A stretch of 39,876 nucleotides of DNA from Treponema sp. (GTDB lineage: Bacteria > Spirochaetota > Spirochaetia > Treponematales > Treponemataceae). Below the pieces are notes generated by a model, which did not search any database, was not told where the DNA came from, and saw only the letters and a program-made list of their open reading frames with translations. The position numbers and the translations under genes were made by a program. This document shows positions 25,125 to 32,767 of the stretch, piece after piece. Positions within the stretch are counted from its first letter, which is position 1. Each line of letters begins with the position of its first letter. The stretch lies in the NCBI GenBank assembly GCA_016296205.1, contig JAEDJS010000009.1, positions 1-39,876 of the forward strand. The letters run 5' to 3'.

Positions 25125-26558
25125 ATGAACATTATAATTGTAGGAGCCGGATTTACAGGAGTTCAACTTACTAAAAGACTTGTAAATGAAGGAAACAAAG
25201 TAACACTTATTGATAACAACGGCGATGTAGTTCACCATGCATCAAACATTCTTGATTGTGCAGTTGTTACAGACGACGGAAACAACCTTGAAACACTTGA
25301 AGCAGCAGGAATTGCAAAAGCAGACGCATTAGTTTGTGTTACAGAAAGTGATGAAATCAACATGATAACCTGTTCACTTGTTGATTCAGTATATCCCGAC
25401 GTTTTAAAAATTGCCCGTGTAAGAAATTACGCATATTACGCAAACTCAAAAGGTGTTACAAAAAATCATGCAGAAACATTTGCAAAAAATCACAGACCTT
25501 TGTACGGCATTGATTTTATGGTACACCCGGACGTAGAAGCGGCAGAAGCAATTGTTAGAGCAATCAATCACGGAGCAGTTACAGACGTTATATCTTTTGA
25601 CAACTCTGACTATGAATTGATCCGCATTCCAATTGAGCCAAAAAGCAAAATGGATGGCATTGAAGTAAAAAATGCCAGAACTCTTACAGACAAACAGTTT
25701 ATTCTTGTGTATGTTGATTCAGAAGACGGAACTGTTCTTCCAAGCGGCGACACAATTCTTCACGCAGGAGACAACGTGGGAATTCTTACAGACCACGACA
25801 ACATTCCTACAATGCTGGACCTTTGCGGCTCCCGCAGAAAAGAATTAAAAAATGTTGCATTGGTTGGTGCAGGAAAAATCGGAACAATCGTTGCCGAACA
25901 ATTAATGAATCAGACAAAAGCAAGCGAAAAGAAACGATTATTCAACTTTGCAAAGAAAAAAGTTGCGTCCAATTTTATTATTGTAGACAGCGATGAAAAC
26001 CTTGCAAATCAGGCCAGTGCAAAATTTCCACAGGCTCAGGTATTTTGTGCAGACTTTGCAGACGAATCATTTATCGAAGAAGAAAAAATTGACAAATGTG
26101 ATCTCGTAATCTGCGCAACTCACAACCACGAGCTCAACCTTGTTTTAACAGCTTACGTTGAATCTTTAGGCGTAGAAAAAACAATTGCTCTTGTTTCCAG
26201 TTCAGCCTTTGGTGACATTGCAAGAAAACTTGGTGTAGACGTAACAGTTCCAATCCGTGACACAGTAATCGATTCTATTATGAGCCACCTGAGAGGAAAA
26301 AGCGTTACAGGCGTTCATACAGTTTCTGACGGTGAAATGGAAATTCTTGAATGTGACCTTCCTGCCGAAAGTAAAATTTGCGGAAAAACATTAAAAGAAA
26401 TTTCCAGCCCGGGTGAATATCTTGTTCTCCTTCTGCGTAAACATGGTCAGAAGAGTTTTGAAATTCCAGTTGGCGACACAATGCTTTCTGCCGGCGACCA
26501 TTTAATTCTTATTGTCGACAGTGAAAATCAAAAAGCAATAGAAAAGTTTATCAACTAA
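25125..26558 (+). CDS. trkA: Trk potassium uptake regulator TrkA
   Basis: 477 residues with two tandem RCK units. The first Rossmann motif is GAGFTGVQL (7-15) and the second GAGKIGTIVAEQL (about 245-257); each unit ends in an RCK_C domain with features such as GDTILHAGDNVGIL and GDTMLSAGDHLILIV. It binds NAD(H) and gates the TrkH channel from the cytoplasm. AAGGA lies seven bases before the ATG. trkH begins directly after the stop, so the pair is an operon. Length is close to the E. coli TrkA length (458). Confidence 0.93.
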   Translation: MNIIIVGAGFTGVQLTKRLVNEGNKVTLIDNNGDVVHHASNILDCAVVTDDGNNLETLEAAGIAKADALVCVTESDEINMITCSLVDSVYPDVLKIARVRNYAYYANSKGVTKNHAETFAKNHRPLYGIDFMVHPDVEAAEAIVRAINHGAVTDVISFDNSDYELIRIPIEPKSKMDGIEVKNARTLTDKQFILVYVDSEDGTVLPSGDTILHAGDNVGILTDHDNIPTMLDLCGSRRKELKNVALVGAGKIGTIVAEQLMNQTKASEKKRLFNFAKKKVASNFIIVDSDENLANQASAKFPQAQVFCADFADESFIEEEKIDKCDLVICATHNHELNLVLTAYVESLGVEKTIALVSSSAFGDIARKLGVDVTVPIRDTVIDSIMSHLRGKSVTGVHTVSDGEMEILECDLPAESKICGKTLKEISSPGEYLVLLLRKHGQKSFEIPVGDTMLSAGDHLILIVDSENQKAIEKFIN

Positions 26559-26570
26559 TTGGCGGTTTTT

Positions 26571-28016
26571 ATGGCATTTTTTACAATATTGAGAATCATT
26601 GCAGTAATTCTGGGAATTGTTGGTTCCACATTGATAATTCCACTTATAGTTGCAATTTGCTACGGCGAAACTCAAGTAATTCTACCTGTTGTAATACCAA
26701 TGGTATGCAGCTGGATTTTTGCAATTGTTATGCTGATAGCTGGTCGTGGGAAAAAAACAAAACTTTCTACCAAAAGCAGTTTTGTAATCGTAGCATTAAG
26801 CTGGATTGCAGCAAGTCTGTTCGGGGCTATTCCACTTTATTTTAGCGGTGCAATTCCTTCTATTACGGATGCTGTTTTTGAAAGCGTTTCTGGGTTCACT
26901 ACAACTGGTGCTACAATTTTAAGCACTGTAGAAAATCTTCCCGTAAGCATGAACCTTTGGCGATGTCTTACTCATTGGCTTGGAGGTATGGGAATTGTTG
27001 CCCTCACTGTTGCTCTTCTTCCACTTCTTGGAGTTGGAGGATTCCAGCTTATTAAGGCAGAAACAACTGGCCCGGAAAAAGGAAAATTTACTGCAAAAAT
27101 TACAAGTACCGCAAAAACTTTGTGGCTCATTTATTTTGCACTCACTTTTATTGAATTCATTCTTCTTTTAATTGCAGGCGATAATTTTGTAGACGCTATG
27201 AGTGTTGCCTTTGCTACTTTGGGATCTGGTGGATTTTCTACCAAAAATGGCGGCATTGGAGATTATAATTCACTTCCAATCGAAATTATCATTACTGTAT
27301 TTATGTTCCTTGCCGGCATAAACTTTACAATGTTCTATAATATTATTACCGGCAGATTTAAAGACTTAAAAGAAAATACTGAATTTAAAACATATCTCGG
27401 AATCTGCGGAATTGCTGTTCTTCTTATAACTTTTTTTGAATGCTCAACCTACGGCGGATTTTTTAAATCACTAAGATATTCATCATTCCAAGTTGGTGCC
27501 ATAATTTCTACTACTGGTTTTGGAACAGCAGATTACACTTACTGGAAACCAGCCAGCCAGGTGATAATCTTCCTTATGTTTTTTATCGGGGGCTGTTCTG
27601 GTTCAACTGGAGGCGGCGTAAAAGTTATCAGATGGATCTGTTTATGGAAGCAGCTTAAAATAGAAATCAAAAAAATGCTTCATCCCCACGGAGTATTTAC
27701 TATGCAGATTGATAACAAAGAAATCAACAAGACACTGCCTGTTACAGTTGCCGCTTTCTTTGCAATCTGGTGCATTATGATTGTGATTACTACTTTTATT
27801 GCATGTATTTTTGGAGTTGAAATTTTCACATCTTTTACTGGTGCTTTAAGTATGGTAGGAAACGTTGGACCAGCCTTTGGTGCTCTTGGACCTAGTGCAA
27901 ACTACGGCTGGCTTCATCCTGTTGTAAAATGGTGGTACTCTTTTGCAATGATTGCAGGACGCCTTGAATTGTTTACAATGATTATTTTCTTTACTCCTGA
28001 TTACTGGAAAAAATAA
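26571..28016 (+). CDS. trkH: Trk potassium uptake protein TrkH
   Basis: 481 residues, about ten transmembrane helices arranged as four membrane-pore-membrane units. The selectivity-filter segments are visible in order: TTTGATIL, LGSGGFST, STTGFGT and GNVGPAFG, and the intramembrane loop GGCSGSTGGGVKVIRW is present. It moves K+ inward under TrkA control. ATG 26571 is preferred, with GGCGG six bases upstream; a TTG at 26559 directly after the trkA stop is an alternative adding four residues. Its stop codon abuts the stop of the convergent lipoprotein gene. Confidence 0.93.
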   Translation: MAFFTILRIIAVILGIVGSTLIIPLIVAICYGETQVILPVVIPMVCSWIFAIVMLIAGRGKKTKLSTKSSFVIVALSWIAASLFGAIPLYFSGAIPSITDAVFESVSGFTTTGATILSTVENLPVSMNLWRCLTHWLGGMGIVALTVALLPLLGVGGFQLIKAETTGPEKGKFTAKITSTAKTLWLIYFALTFIEFILLLIAGDNFVDAMSVAFATLGSGGFSTKNGGIGDYNSLPIEIIITVFMFLAGINFTMFYNIITGRFKDLKENTEFKTYLGICGIAVLLITFFECSTYGGFFKSLRYSSFQVGAIISTTGFGTADYTYWKPASQVIIFLMFFIGGCSGSTGGGVKVIRWICLWKQLKIEIKKMLHPHGVFTMQIDNKEINKTLPVTVAAFFAIWCIMIVITTFIACIFGVEIFTSFTGALSMVGNVGPAFGALGPSANYGWLHPVVKWWYSFAMIAGRLELFTMIIFFTPDYWKK

Positions 28017-29132
28017 TCAGTCTGCAATCCAGACAGCCTCAAAATCCTGATCACTGTCAAAATTCATTTGCGGGCTCTCAAATGTTACAATATCATTTCC
28101 AGCTTTCCATCCGCAGAAAGTATATCCGGGTTTTGAAACATGGGAGATGCTCGCAAAATCATCAACCGTCATTTTTGTATTAAATTTTCCTGTTATTACT
28201 TTAACCGGCTTATTGTCATCAAACTTACCGCCACATGCATCAAAATAATACTTTACATTAGGTAAATCATAATATAAATCAATATTTGTAGAACCATCAG
28301 ATTTAATTTCAAAAGAACCTTCCGTAATAAGATTATAACCAGGGATACTATAAAAACTGGTATCAATATTAAGAACTGAACCTACATTTGACATAATAAA
28401 CGGCTGATCTGCCAGATAATTTCCAAGATTTTCCGGATCTTCAAAATGCATAGTAACAGTATAATCATAATAATCATTCCAGGTACCCACAATAAAAACT
28501 TCTGTAAAAAAATCAGGGTGATTATCAAGAACGTTTTTTAAATCAGAACAATTGTAAATATGCCAGTTCATAAATTTCCAGCAATTCCAGTAAGAAGACG
28601 GTGAAGGATCAGGATTTACTGGTTCCGGGAGTTCCAGAGTTTTGTTTTCATTAAGGAAATCATAAGTAAAAGTTTTTATCGCAGTATCAGGAAGAGTACA
28701 CCCATCTTTTCCAACTTCATACCTGATGTTATAAACAACCGGTTCATACACAGCAACCAGATCAATTATGTAGGCTTTATAGGTCTGGTCATATCTGCAA
28801 TCTTTTTCTAAAGGATCTTCATCAATTGACATAATAAGATTATCAGAATCAACAACTGAATCTTTAACAACTGCCCAGCCTGAAAAATTATAGTGAGGTC
28901 TAACAGCAACCGGCAGATTCTTTTTTATACCACTAAATTTATACAACTCAGAGTATCGGTAATTAAATTGATTTTCTTCCAGATCTGCATAACCATTTTC
29001 CAGTGCATCCAGTCGAATTATAAAATCTGCATAAGAACGTTCATCAATCGGCTTATCCGAATGATAATCACAGGAGACAAATAAAACCCAGCAAAAACTA
29101 AATAATAATGCAAATCTTTTTAGAATTCTCAT
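28017..29132 (-). CDS. InlB-repeat-containing lipoprotein
   Basis: 371 residues. Signal peptide with lipobox LFVSC predicts a lipoprotein. InlB/Flg_new repeat hallmarks appear at both ends: HYNFSGWAVV (about residues 80-89) and GYTFCGW near the C-terminus, with acidic, aromatic-rich material between. No catalytic motif is seen; a surface or binding role is inferred from the family. Only a weak TACAAT -10 and no Shine-Dalgarno precede the ATG. It resembles the N-terminal part of the phosphatase-domain lipoprotein at 16478 in repeat type. Confidence 0.75.
   Translation of the reverse strand: MRILKRFALLFSFCWVLFVSCDYHSDKPIDERSYADFIIRLDALENGYADLEENQFNYRYSELYKFSGIKKNLPVAVRPHYNFSGWAVVKDSVVDSDNLIMSIDEDPLEKDCRYDQTYKAYIIDLVAVYEPVVYNIRYEVGKDGCTLPDTAIKTFTYDFLNENKTLELPEPVNPDPSPSSYWNCWKFMNWHIYNCSDLKNVLDNHPDFFTEVFIVGTWNDYYDYTVTMHFEDPENLGNYLADQPFIMSNVGSVLNIDTSFYSIPGYNLITEGSFEIKSDGSTNIDLYYDLPNVKYYFDACGGKFDDNKPVKVITGKFNTKMTVDDFASISHVSKPGYTFCGWKAGNDIVTFESPQMNFDSDQDFEAVWIAD
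28020..28034 (-). terminator. Candidate terminator overlapping the lipoprotein stop codon
   Basis: Minus-strand GTCTG GATTG CAGAC forms a 5-bp stem covering the last codons, followed by TGATTATTTTTT. The stem is short, so this is tentative. Confidence 0.35.
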
Positions 29133-29144
29133 ATTTCTATTCTA

Positions 29145-29173
29145 TTGTAGTTTTTGTGAATGTGCAATAATAT
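29145..29173 (+). promoter_or_regulatory. Candidate promoter of the TrmJ-like gene
   Basis: TTGTAG (29145-29150), 17-nt spacer, TAATAT (29168-29173). Predicted +1 is one base before the ATG at 29181. The boxes are weaker than at other sites here. Confidence 0.4.
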
Positions 29174-29180
29174 TATATCC

Positions 29181-29906
29181 ATGAAACTGGAAAACGTAGT
29201 AATTGTTCTGTCACGCCCCGACGAAAGCAGAAATGTTGGAGCTGTATGCCGGGCCATGGCAAATAACGGTCTTAAAACCTTAAGAATTGTTGGTAAAAGA
29301 GAAGATTTTGATGATGAACGAGTAAGGATTCTTGCCATTCATGCTGCAAACATCTGGGAAAATGCAGAATTTTTTGATTCTATAACCCAGGCAACAAAAG
29401 ACTGTGTTACAGTTGCAGGAACAACCCGCCGCCGTGGAAAAAAACGGGGTCATAAACTTTTACTTCCAAACGAATTTGCCTCACTTGCCGCAGACACAAC
29501 AGAAAACAGTGGAAAAGTTGCCGCAGTTTTTGGAAACGAAAGAACAGGATTAACAGATCCAGAACTTCTTGAATGCAACCTTGGAGTTACAATTCCCAGC
29601 GATGACGGATTTCCTTCGTTAAATTTAAGTCACGCAGTTCAGATTATTTCCTACCATTTGTTTATAGAAAATTCAGGCAAACTTTCCGGCTACACTCCCC
29701 TTACTCTTGAACGCCTTGAAAAAACAGTTGATGTAATTGGCAGCAGTTTGCGTGGCATAGGATTTTTTAGCCGCACCACCGACCACGAAATGAAACGATT
29801 CTGGCGCAACATTCTTAGCCGTGCTGCATTAAGTGAAGGTGAAGCACAATATATAGAGCAAACCTTTGTAAAAGCAGAAGGTTTGAGCCACAAAGAAAAA
29901 TACTGA
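29181..29906 (+). CDS. TrmH/TrmJ-family RNA methyltransferase (group 1)
   Basis: 241 residues of the SPOUT superfamily. Motif 1 VLSRPDESRNVGAVCRAM near the N-terminus, motif 2 VFGNERTGLTDPEL (about 117-130) and motif 3 IPSDDGFPSLNLSHAVQI (about 140-157) form the SAM-binding knot, followed by a small helical C-terminal domain. TrmJ-type members 2'-O-methylate tRNA position 32; the exact target here is inferred. ATG 29181 is chosen since the conserved N-terminus begins there; no Shine-Dalgarno is present. It stands alone between a divergent lipoprotein gene and flaB. Confidence 0.85.
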   Translation: MKLENVVIVLSRPDESRNVGAVCRAMANNGLKTLRIVGKREDFDDERVRILAIHAANIWENAEFFDSITQATKDCVTVAGTTRRRGKKRGHKLLLPNEFASLAADTTENSGKVAAVFGNERTGLTDPELLECNLGVTIPSDDGFPSLNLSHAVQIISYHLFIENSGKLSGYTPLTLERLEKTVDVIGSSLRGIGFFSRTTDHEMKRFWRNILSRAALSEGEAQYIEQTFVKAEGLSHKEKY

Positions 29907-29943
29907 ATTTTTAAAAAATTTTCAAAAAAAATAAAAAAAACAC

Positions 29944-29970
29944 TTAAGTAAATTTTCCTATCTCCGATTA
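29944..29970 (+). promoter_or_regulatory. Sigma28 (FliA)-like promoter of flaB
   Basis: TTAAGTAA (29944-29951), 11-nt spacer, TCCGATTA (29963-29970). The FliA consensus is TAAAGTTT-N11-GCCGATAA; the -10 matches six of eight positions with exact spacing. It leaves a leader of nearly 90 nt. Confidence 0.7.
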
Positions 29971-30043
29971 TTAAGTAACGGGTGGTAAAAAAAACACCAT
30001 GGGGACAGCAAATCAGAAAAGGTTTGCCTGGCTTAAAAAACAA

Positions 30044-30060
30044 TTATCATGAGGAGATAA
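30044..30060 (+). promoter_or_regulatory. flaB leader hairpin with GGA loop over the ribosome site (CsrA-like)
   Basis: TTATC ATGAGGA GATAA: a 5-bp stem whose 7-nt loop presents GGA and overlaps the Shine-Dalgarno AGGAG. This is the classic form of a CsrA site; CsrA control of flagellin leaders is known in Bacillus (hag) and Borrelia (flaB). Binding here is inferred. Confidence 0.45.
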
Positions 30061-30064
30061 AATT

Positions 30065-30925
30065 ATGGTTATCAATCACAACATGAGTGCTATGTTTGCA
30101 CATCGTTCTGAAGGGATTACAGAACTGAACAACCAGAAAAACATGGAAAAACTCTCATCAGGCGAAAAAATCAACCGCGCAGGCGATGACGCTTCTGGAC
30201 TTGCTGTTTCAGAAAAGATGAGAAGTCAGATCAGAGGTCTCAACCAGGCTTCTACAAACGCTCGCAACGGTATTAACTTTATTCAGACAACAGAAGGTTA
30301 CCTCCAGGAAACTTCTGATATCGTACAGCGCATCCGCGAATTGGCAGTTCAGTCTTCCAACGGTATTTACACAGACGAAGACCGTATGCAGATTCAGGTT
30401 GAAGTTTCTTCACTTATCGCTGAAGTAGACCGCATCGCATCTGCTGCACAGTTCAACGGTATGAACATGCTTACAGGACGCTTTGCTCGCCCAACAGGTG
30501 AAAACAGCGTAACAGCTTCTATGTGGCTCCACATCGGTGCTAACATGGACCAGAGAACACAGATTTACATCGGCACAATGACATCTATGGCTCTTGGAAT
30601 GAGAAACGTAGGTAACGAAGAAATCATGTCATTGAGCAACCCAGATGATGCAAACCGCGCAATCGGCACATTGGACGAAGCACTTAAAAAGATCAACAAA
30701 CAGCGTGCTGACCTTGGTGCTTACCAGAACCGTCTTGAAATGACAGTTAAGGGACTTGATATTGGAGCAGAAAACCTCCAGGCTTCTGAATCACGTATCC
30801 GCGATACTGACATGGCTAAAGAAATGGTAGACTTCACAAAGAACCAGGTGCTCAAACAGGCAGGAACAGCAATGATTGCTCAGGCAAACCAGAGCTCACA
30901 GGGTGTTCTCTCTTTGATGCAGTAA
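30065..30925 (+). CDS. flaB: Flagellar filament core protein FlaB
   Basis: 286 residues, the normal size of spirochaete FlaB. The N-terminal D0/D1 helices begin MVINHNMSAMFAHR and include GEKINRAGDDASGLAVSEKMR; the C-terminal helices contain LGAYQNRLEMTVKGLDIGAENLQ and end in QGVLSLMQ. The variable middle is short, as in spirochaete core flagellins, with no signal peptide because export uses the flagellar type III system. It builds the periplasmic flagellar filament. The gene has AGGAG upstream, a sigma28-like promoter, a long structured leader and is monocistronic. Codon use is visibly more GC-ending than its neighbours, as expected for high expression. Confidence 0.97.
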   Translation: MVINHNMSAMFAHRSEGITELNNQKNMEKLSSGEKINRAGDDASGLAVSEKMRSQIRGLNQASTNARNGINFIQTTEGYLQETSDIVQRIRELAVQSSNGIYTDEDRMQIQVEVSSLIAEVDRIASAAQFNGMNMLTGRFARPTGENSVTASMWLHIGANMDQRTQIYIGTMTSMALGMRNVGNEEIMSLSNPDDANRAIGTLDEALKKINKQRADLGAYQNRLEMTVKGLDIGAENLQASESRIRDTDMAKEMVDFTKNQVLKQAGTAMIAQANQSSQGVLSLMQ

Positions 30926-30942
30926 AAAACAAATGACCACAA

Positions 30943-30974
30943 TTAACCGTTCTTGATTCAGCAGGAGCGGTTAA
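30943..30974 (+). other. Stable hairpin in the flaB 3' UTR
   Basis: 10-bp stem TTAACCGTTC / GAGCGGTTAA (one G-U) with a 12-nt loop, 18 nt after the stop. No U-tract follows, so it may stabilise the message rather than terminate it. Confidence 0.5.
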
Positions 30975-30984
30975 ACAACCAAAT

Positions 30985-31142
30985 AAAAAGGGCTGTCCCA
31001 AAAGTATTTGTCATGCTGAAACGAGTTCAGGATGACAATGGTTGGTGTCATTCCGGACCTGATCCGGAATCTCTTTTGATGAGATCCTGAAACGAGTTTA
31101 GGATGACGCTATGCTACTAATTTATTGGACAGCCCCTTTTTT
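30985..31142. terminator. Bidirectional terminator stem enclosing a repeat element
   Basis: AAAAAGGGCTGTCC (30985-30998) pairs with GGACAGCCC (31127-31135) and the T-run at 31137-31142. The stem is followed by T residues on both strands, serving flaB (+) and the tagA-like gene (-). The 128-nt loop is a hairpin-rich repeat. The same inverted ends could instead be terminal repeats of a MITE-like element. Confidence 0.6.
31010..31107 (+). repeat. REP-like intergenic repeat, copy A
   Basis: Three hairpins in a row: GTCATGCTGAA...TTCAGGATGAC (31010-31036), ATTCCGGA CCTGA TCCGGAAT (31050-31070) and ATCCTGAA ACGAG TTTAGGAT (31084-31104). About 50 bp of it recur in inverted orientation at the right edge (39787-39835) with a single mismatch. 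Confidence 0.8.
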
Positions 31143-31193
31143 GTTTTAAATTTTGGAGCTGGGAGCTATTAGTATGGTTCTAACCGGCTGGGG

Positions 31194-31931
31194 TTATTTT
31201 TTTCTTAAGCGGGCAGAAATCAGGAGCAATTTATACCACATATATGGGAAGATGTAGAAAATTTTTAATGGATTTTTGATTATTTCGGGCCACACTTCCA
31301 GGCCTTTGTTAAAAATCTTTTCATCCACCCGGTTTATTCGTTCGCTAAAGATTCCTACTGCATCTTTATAATAAATAAAAATGCTGCTGGCAAAACGATT
31401 GCGTCTGTTGTAACTCCAGCAATCCTTTTCCTGAATTCCTTCACTGACAAGAACAAGGCTTGGACTTGCTTTGTAAATTGCTTCAACAATATCATTTTCT
31501 ACAGCTTTTGGATAATAACCAACATATCGGCCTACAATCTGCAGATGAGGAAAAGTACTCTGAACATTTCTGCAGGCAGCCATAATTGTTTTCTTACGGC
31601 CTCCCATAATGTAAAGGCTCTTATAATGATTTTCAAGAATTGTCATTATGTTGATAAGCCCATTGAACGGATTATAGCGGACAGGCACATTAAGCTTAAG
31701 AAATTTTGCCCCCTTGAGAATACTCTTTGAAATTGGAATAACAAGATCTGCATTTTTTACACAACGGGCAAAATCATTGTTCCCCCGGGCTTTTAAAAGC
31801 TGCCACACATTTAGAAAAACAATCTGCTTTGTTCCAGGCTTTGCAAGAAATTCCAGGATTTCATTTTCCATATCCTGAGGTTGAATAATATCAACTGGTA
31901 CTCCAAGGATTTCTATTCTCTGTCTTGCCAT
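31194..31931 (-). CDS. WecG/TagA/CpsF-family glycosyltransferase-like protein, altered active site
   Basis: 245 residues from ATG 31931 (GGAGAAAAATTT upstream), overlapping the end of rsmE by 19 nt. The fold-defining order of the TagA family is kept: IEILGVPVDI start, FLNVWQLLKA (family TxNxxxL), YIMGGRKKTI, FPHLQIVGRYVGYY, the LVSEGIQEKD segment in place of GxGxPxQE, and a basic C-terminal KNPLKIFYIFPYMWYKLL tail typical of membrane-associating members. The family LPDG motif with the catalytic Asp reads VIPISKS here, so N-acetylmannosaminyl transfer is doubtful. Membrane-side glycosyltransfer is the family role; this copy's role is unknown. Confidence 0.75.
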   Translation of the reverse strand: MARQRIEILGVPVDIIQPQDMENEILEFLAKPGTKQIVFLNVWQLLKARGNNDFARCVKNADLVIPISKSILKGAKFLKLNVPVRYNPFNGLINIMTILENHYKSLYIMGGRKKTIMAACRNVQSTFPHLQIVGRYVGYYPKAVENDIVEAIYKASPSLVLVSEGIQEKDCWSYNRRNRFASSIFIYYKDAVGIFSERINRVDEKIFNKGLEVWPEIIKNPLKIFYIFPYMWYKLLLISARLRKK

Positions 31932-32767
31932 AAATTTTTCTCCAGCAATGCACTTTGTAAACTTGCAACTCCATAAAGACTTGCAGTTTCGCATCTTAAA
32001 ATATTTGTTGCCAGGTGAACAATTTTTACACCAGCATTTTTTAAAATTTCAATTTCTTCCGGTGATATTCCGCCTTCACAGCCAACAAATACCGCCGCTT
32101 TTTTTATTGAATCAAACTGAGTCAAAGTCTGCATAAGCATTTTTGAACCAGCATTTCTTTCGTACAGTACAATTGCAACGCAATCTCTATTTTGAATTTC
32201 ATTGCAAATTTCCTTCCAATAATTACAGGCCTGCTCCACCGTTAATACTTTTTCTACAGTTGTATTAATTTCAGAACCACTCTGCTGTCTTGCTTCAACA
32301 ACAATTTTATCCCACCGGCCGCCTTTACCAAATTTATCAGCAGCTTCACGGGCACTTTTTATTCCGCCGCTTTGGGAATATTGCCCCGCAACAGGAATAA
32401 TTTTCTGCACTCCACATTCAGTTGCCTGCCGGATAATTAATTCCATTTTTGCAGGCATTGCAACAAACTGGAAAAGATAAATTTCAAAATCAAAATTCAC
32501 TTTGCCTTCAACTGTGTCTGTTACAACCCTTACATTCTGCCCGCCAGAAATATCACTGTCATTACCTGCAAGCTGGAGTTGAATTTCCTTCTTCACCTGA
32601 TCAACTTTTGCAACTGTCATCTGCACAAGTCTCTGATCTAACAGCCGGACGTCTATCATATCTCCGGCACGACTTCGCAAAACATTTGCAAGATAATGAA
32701 AATCTTTGCCGGTAACAACAATCAATCCATTTTTATCGGGAACAGCATCTACAATAAATTGTCTCAT
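31913..32767 (-). CDS. rsmE: 16S rRNA (uracil(1498)-N(3))-methyltransferase
   Basis: 284 residues of the SPOUT-fold RsmE family. Signature blocks are MELIIRQATECGVQKIIPV, VVEARQQSGSE, VFVGCEGGISPEE and LATNILRCETASLYGVASLQ, the last two forming the knotted SAM site. It methylates U1498 of 16S rRNA in the assembled 30S subunit. The ATG at 32767 overlaps the TGA of the upstream protease gene (ATGA), so translation is probably coupled. The tagA-like gene overlaps its 3' end. Confidence 0.93.
   Translation of the reverse strand: MRQFIVDAVPDKNGLIVVTGKDFHYLANVLRSRAGDMIDVRLLDQRLVQMTVAKVDQVKKEIQLQLAGNDSDISGGQNVRVVTDTVEGKVNFDFEIYLFQFVAMPAKMELIIRQATECGVQKIIPVAGQYSQSGGIKSAREAADKFGKGGRWDKIVVEARQQSGSEINTTVEKVLTVEQACNYWKEICNEIQNRDCVAIVLYERNAGSKMLMQTLTQFDSIKKAAVFVGCEGGISPEEIEILKNAGVKIVHLATNILRCETASLYGVASLQSALLEKNLWQDRE

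Noticed and set aside
30943..30974. flaB 3' hairpin as the main terminator
   Set aside because: No U-tract follows the stem; the GGGCTGTCC/GGACAGCCC structure downstream is the better terminator.
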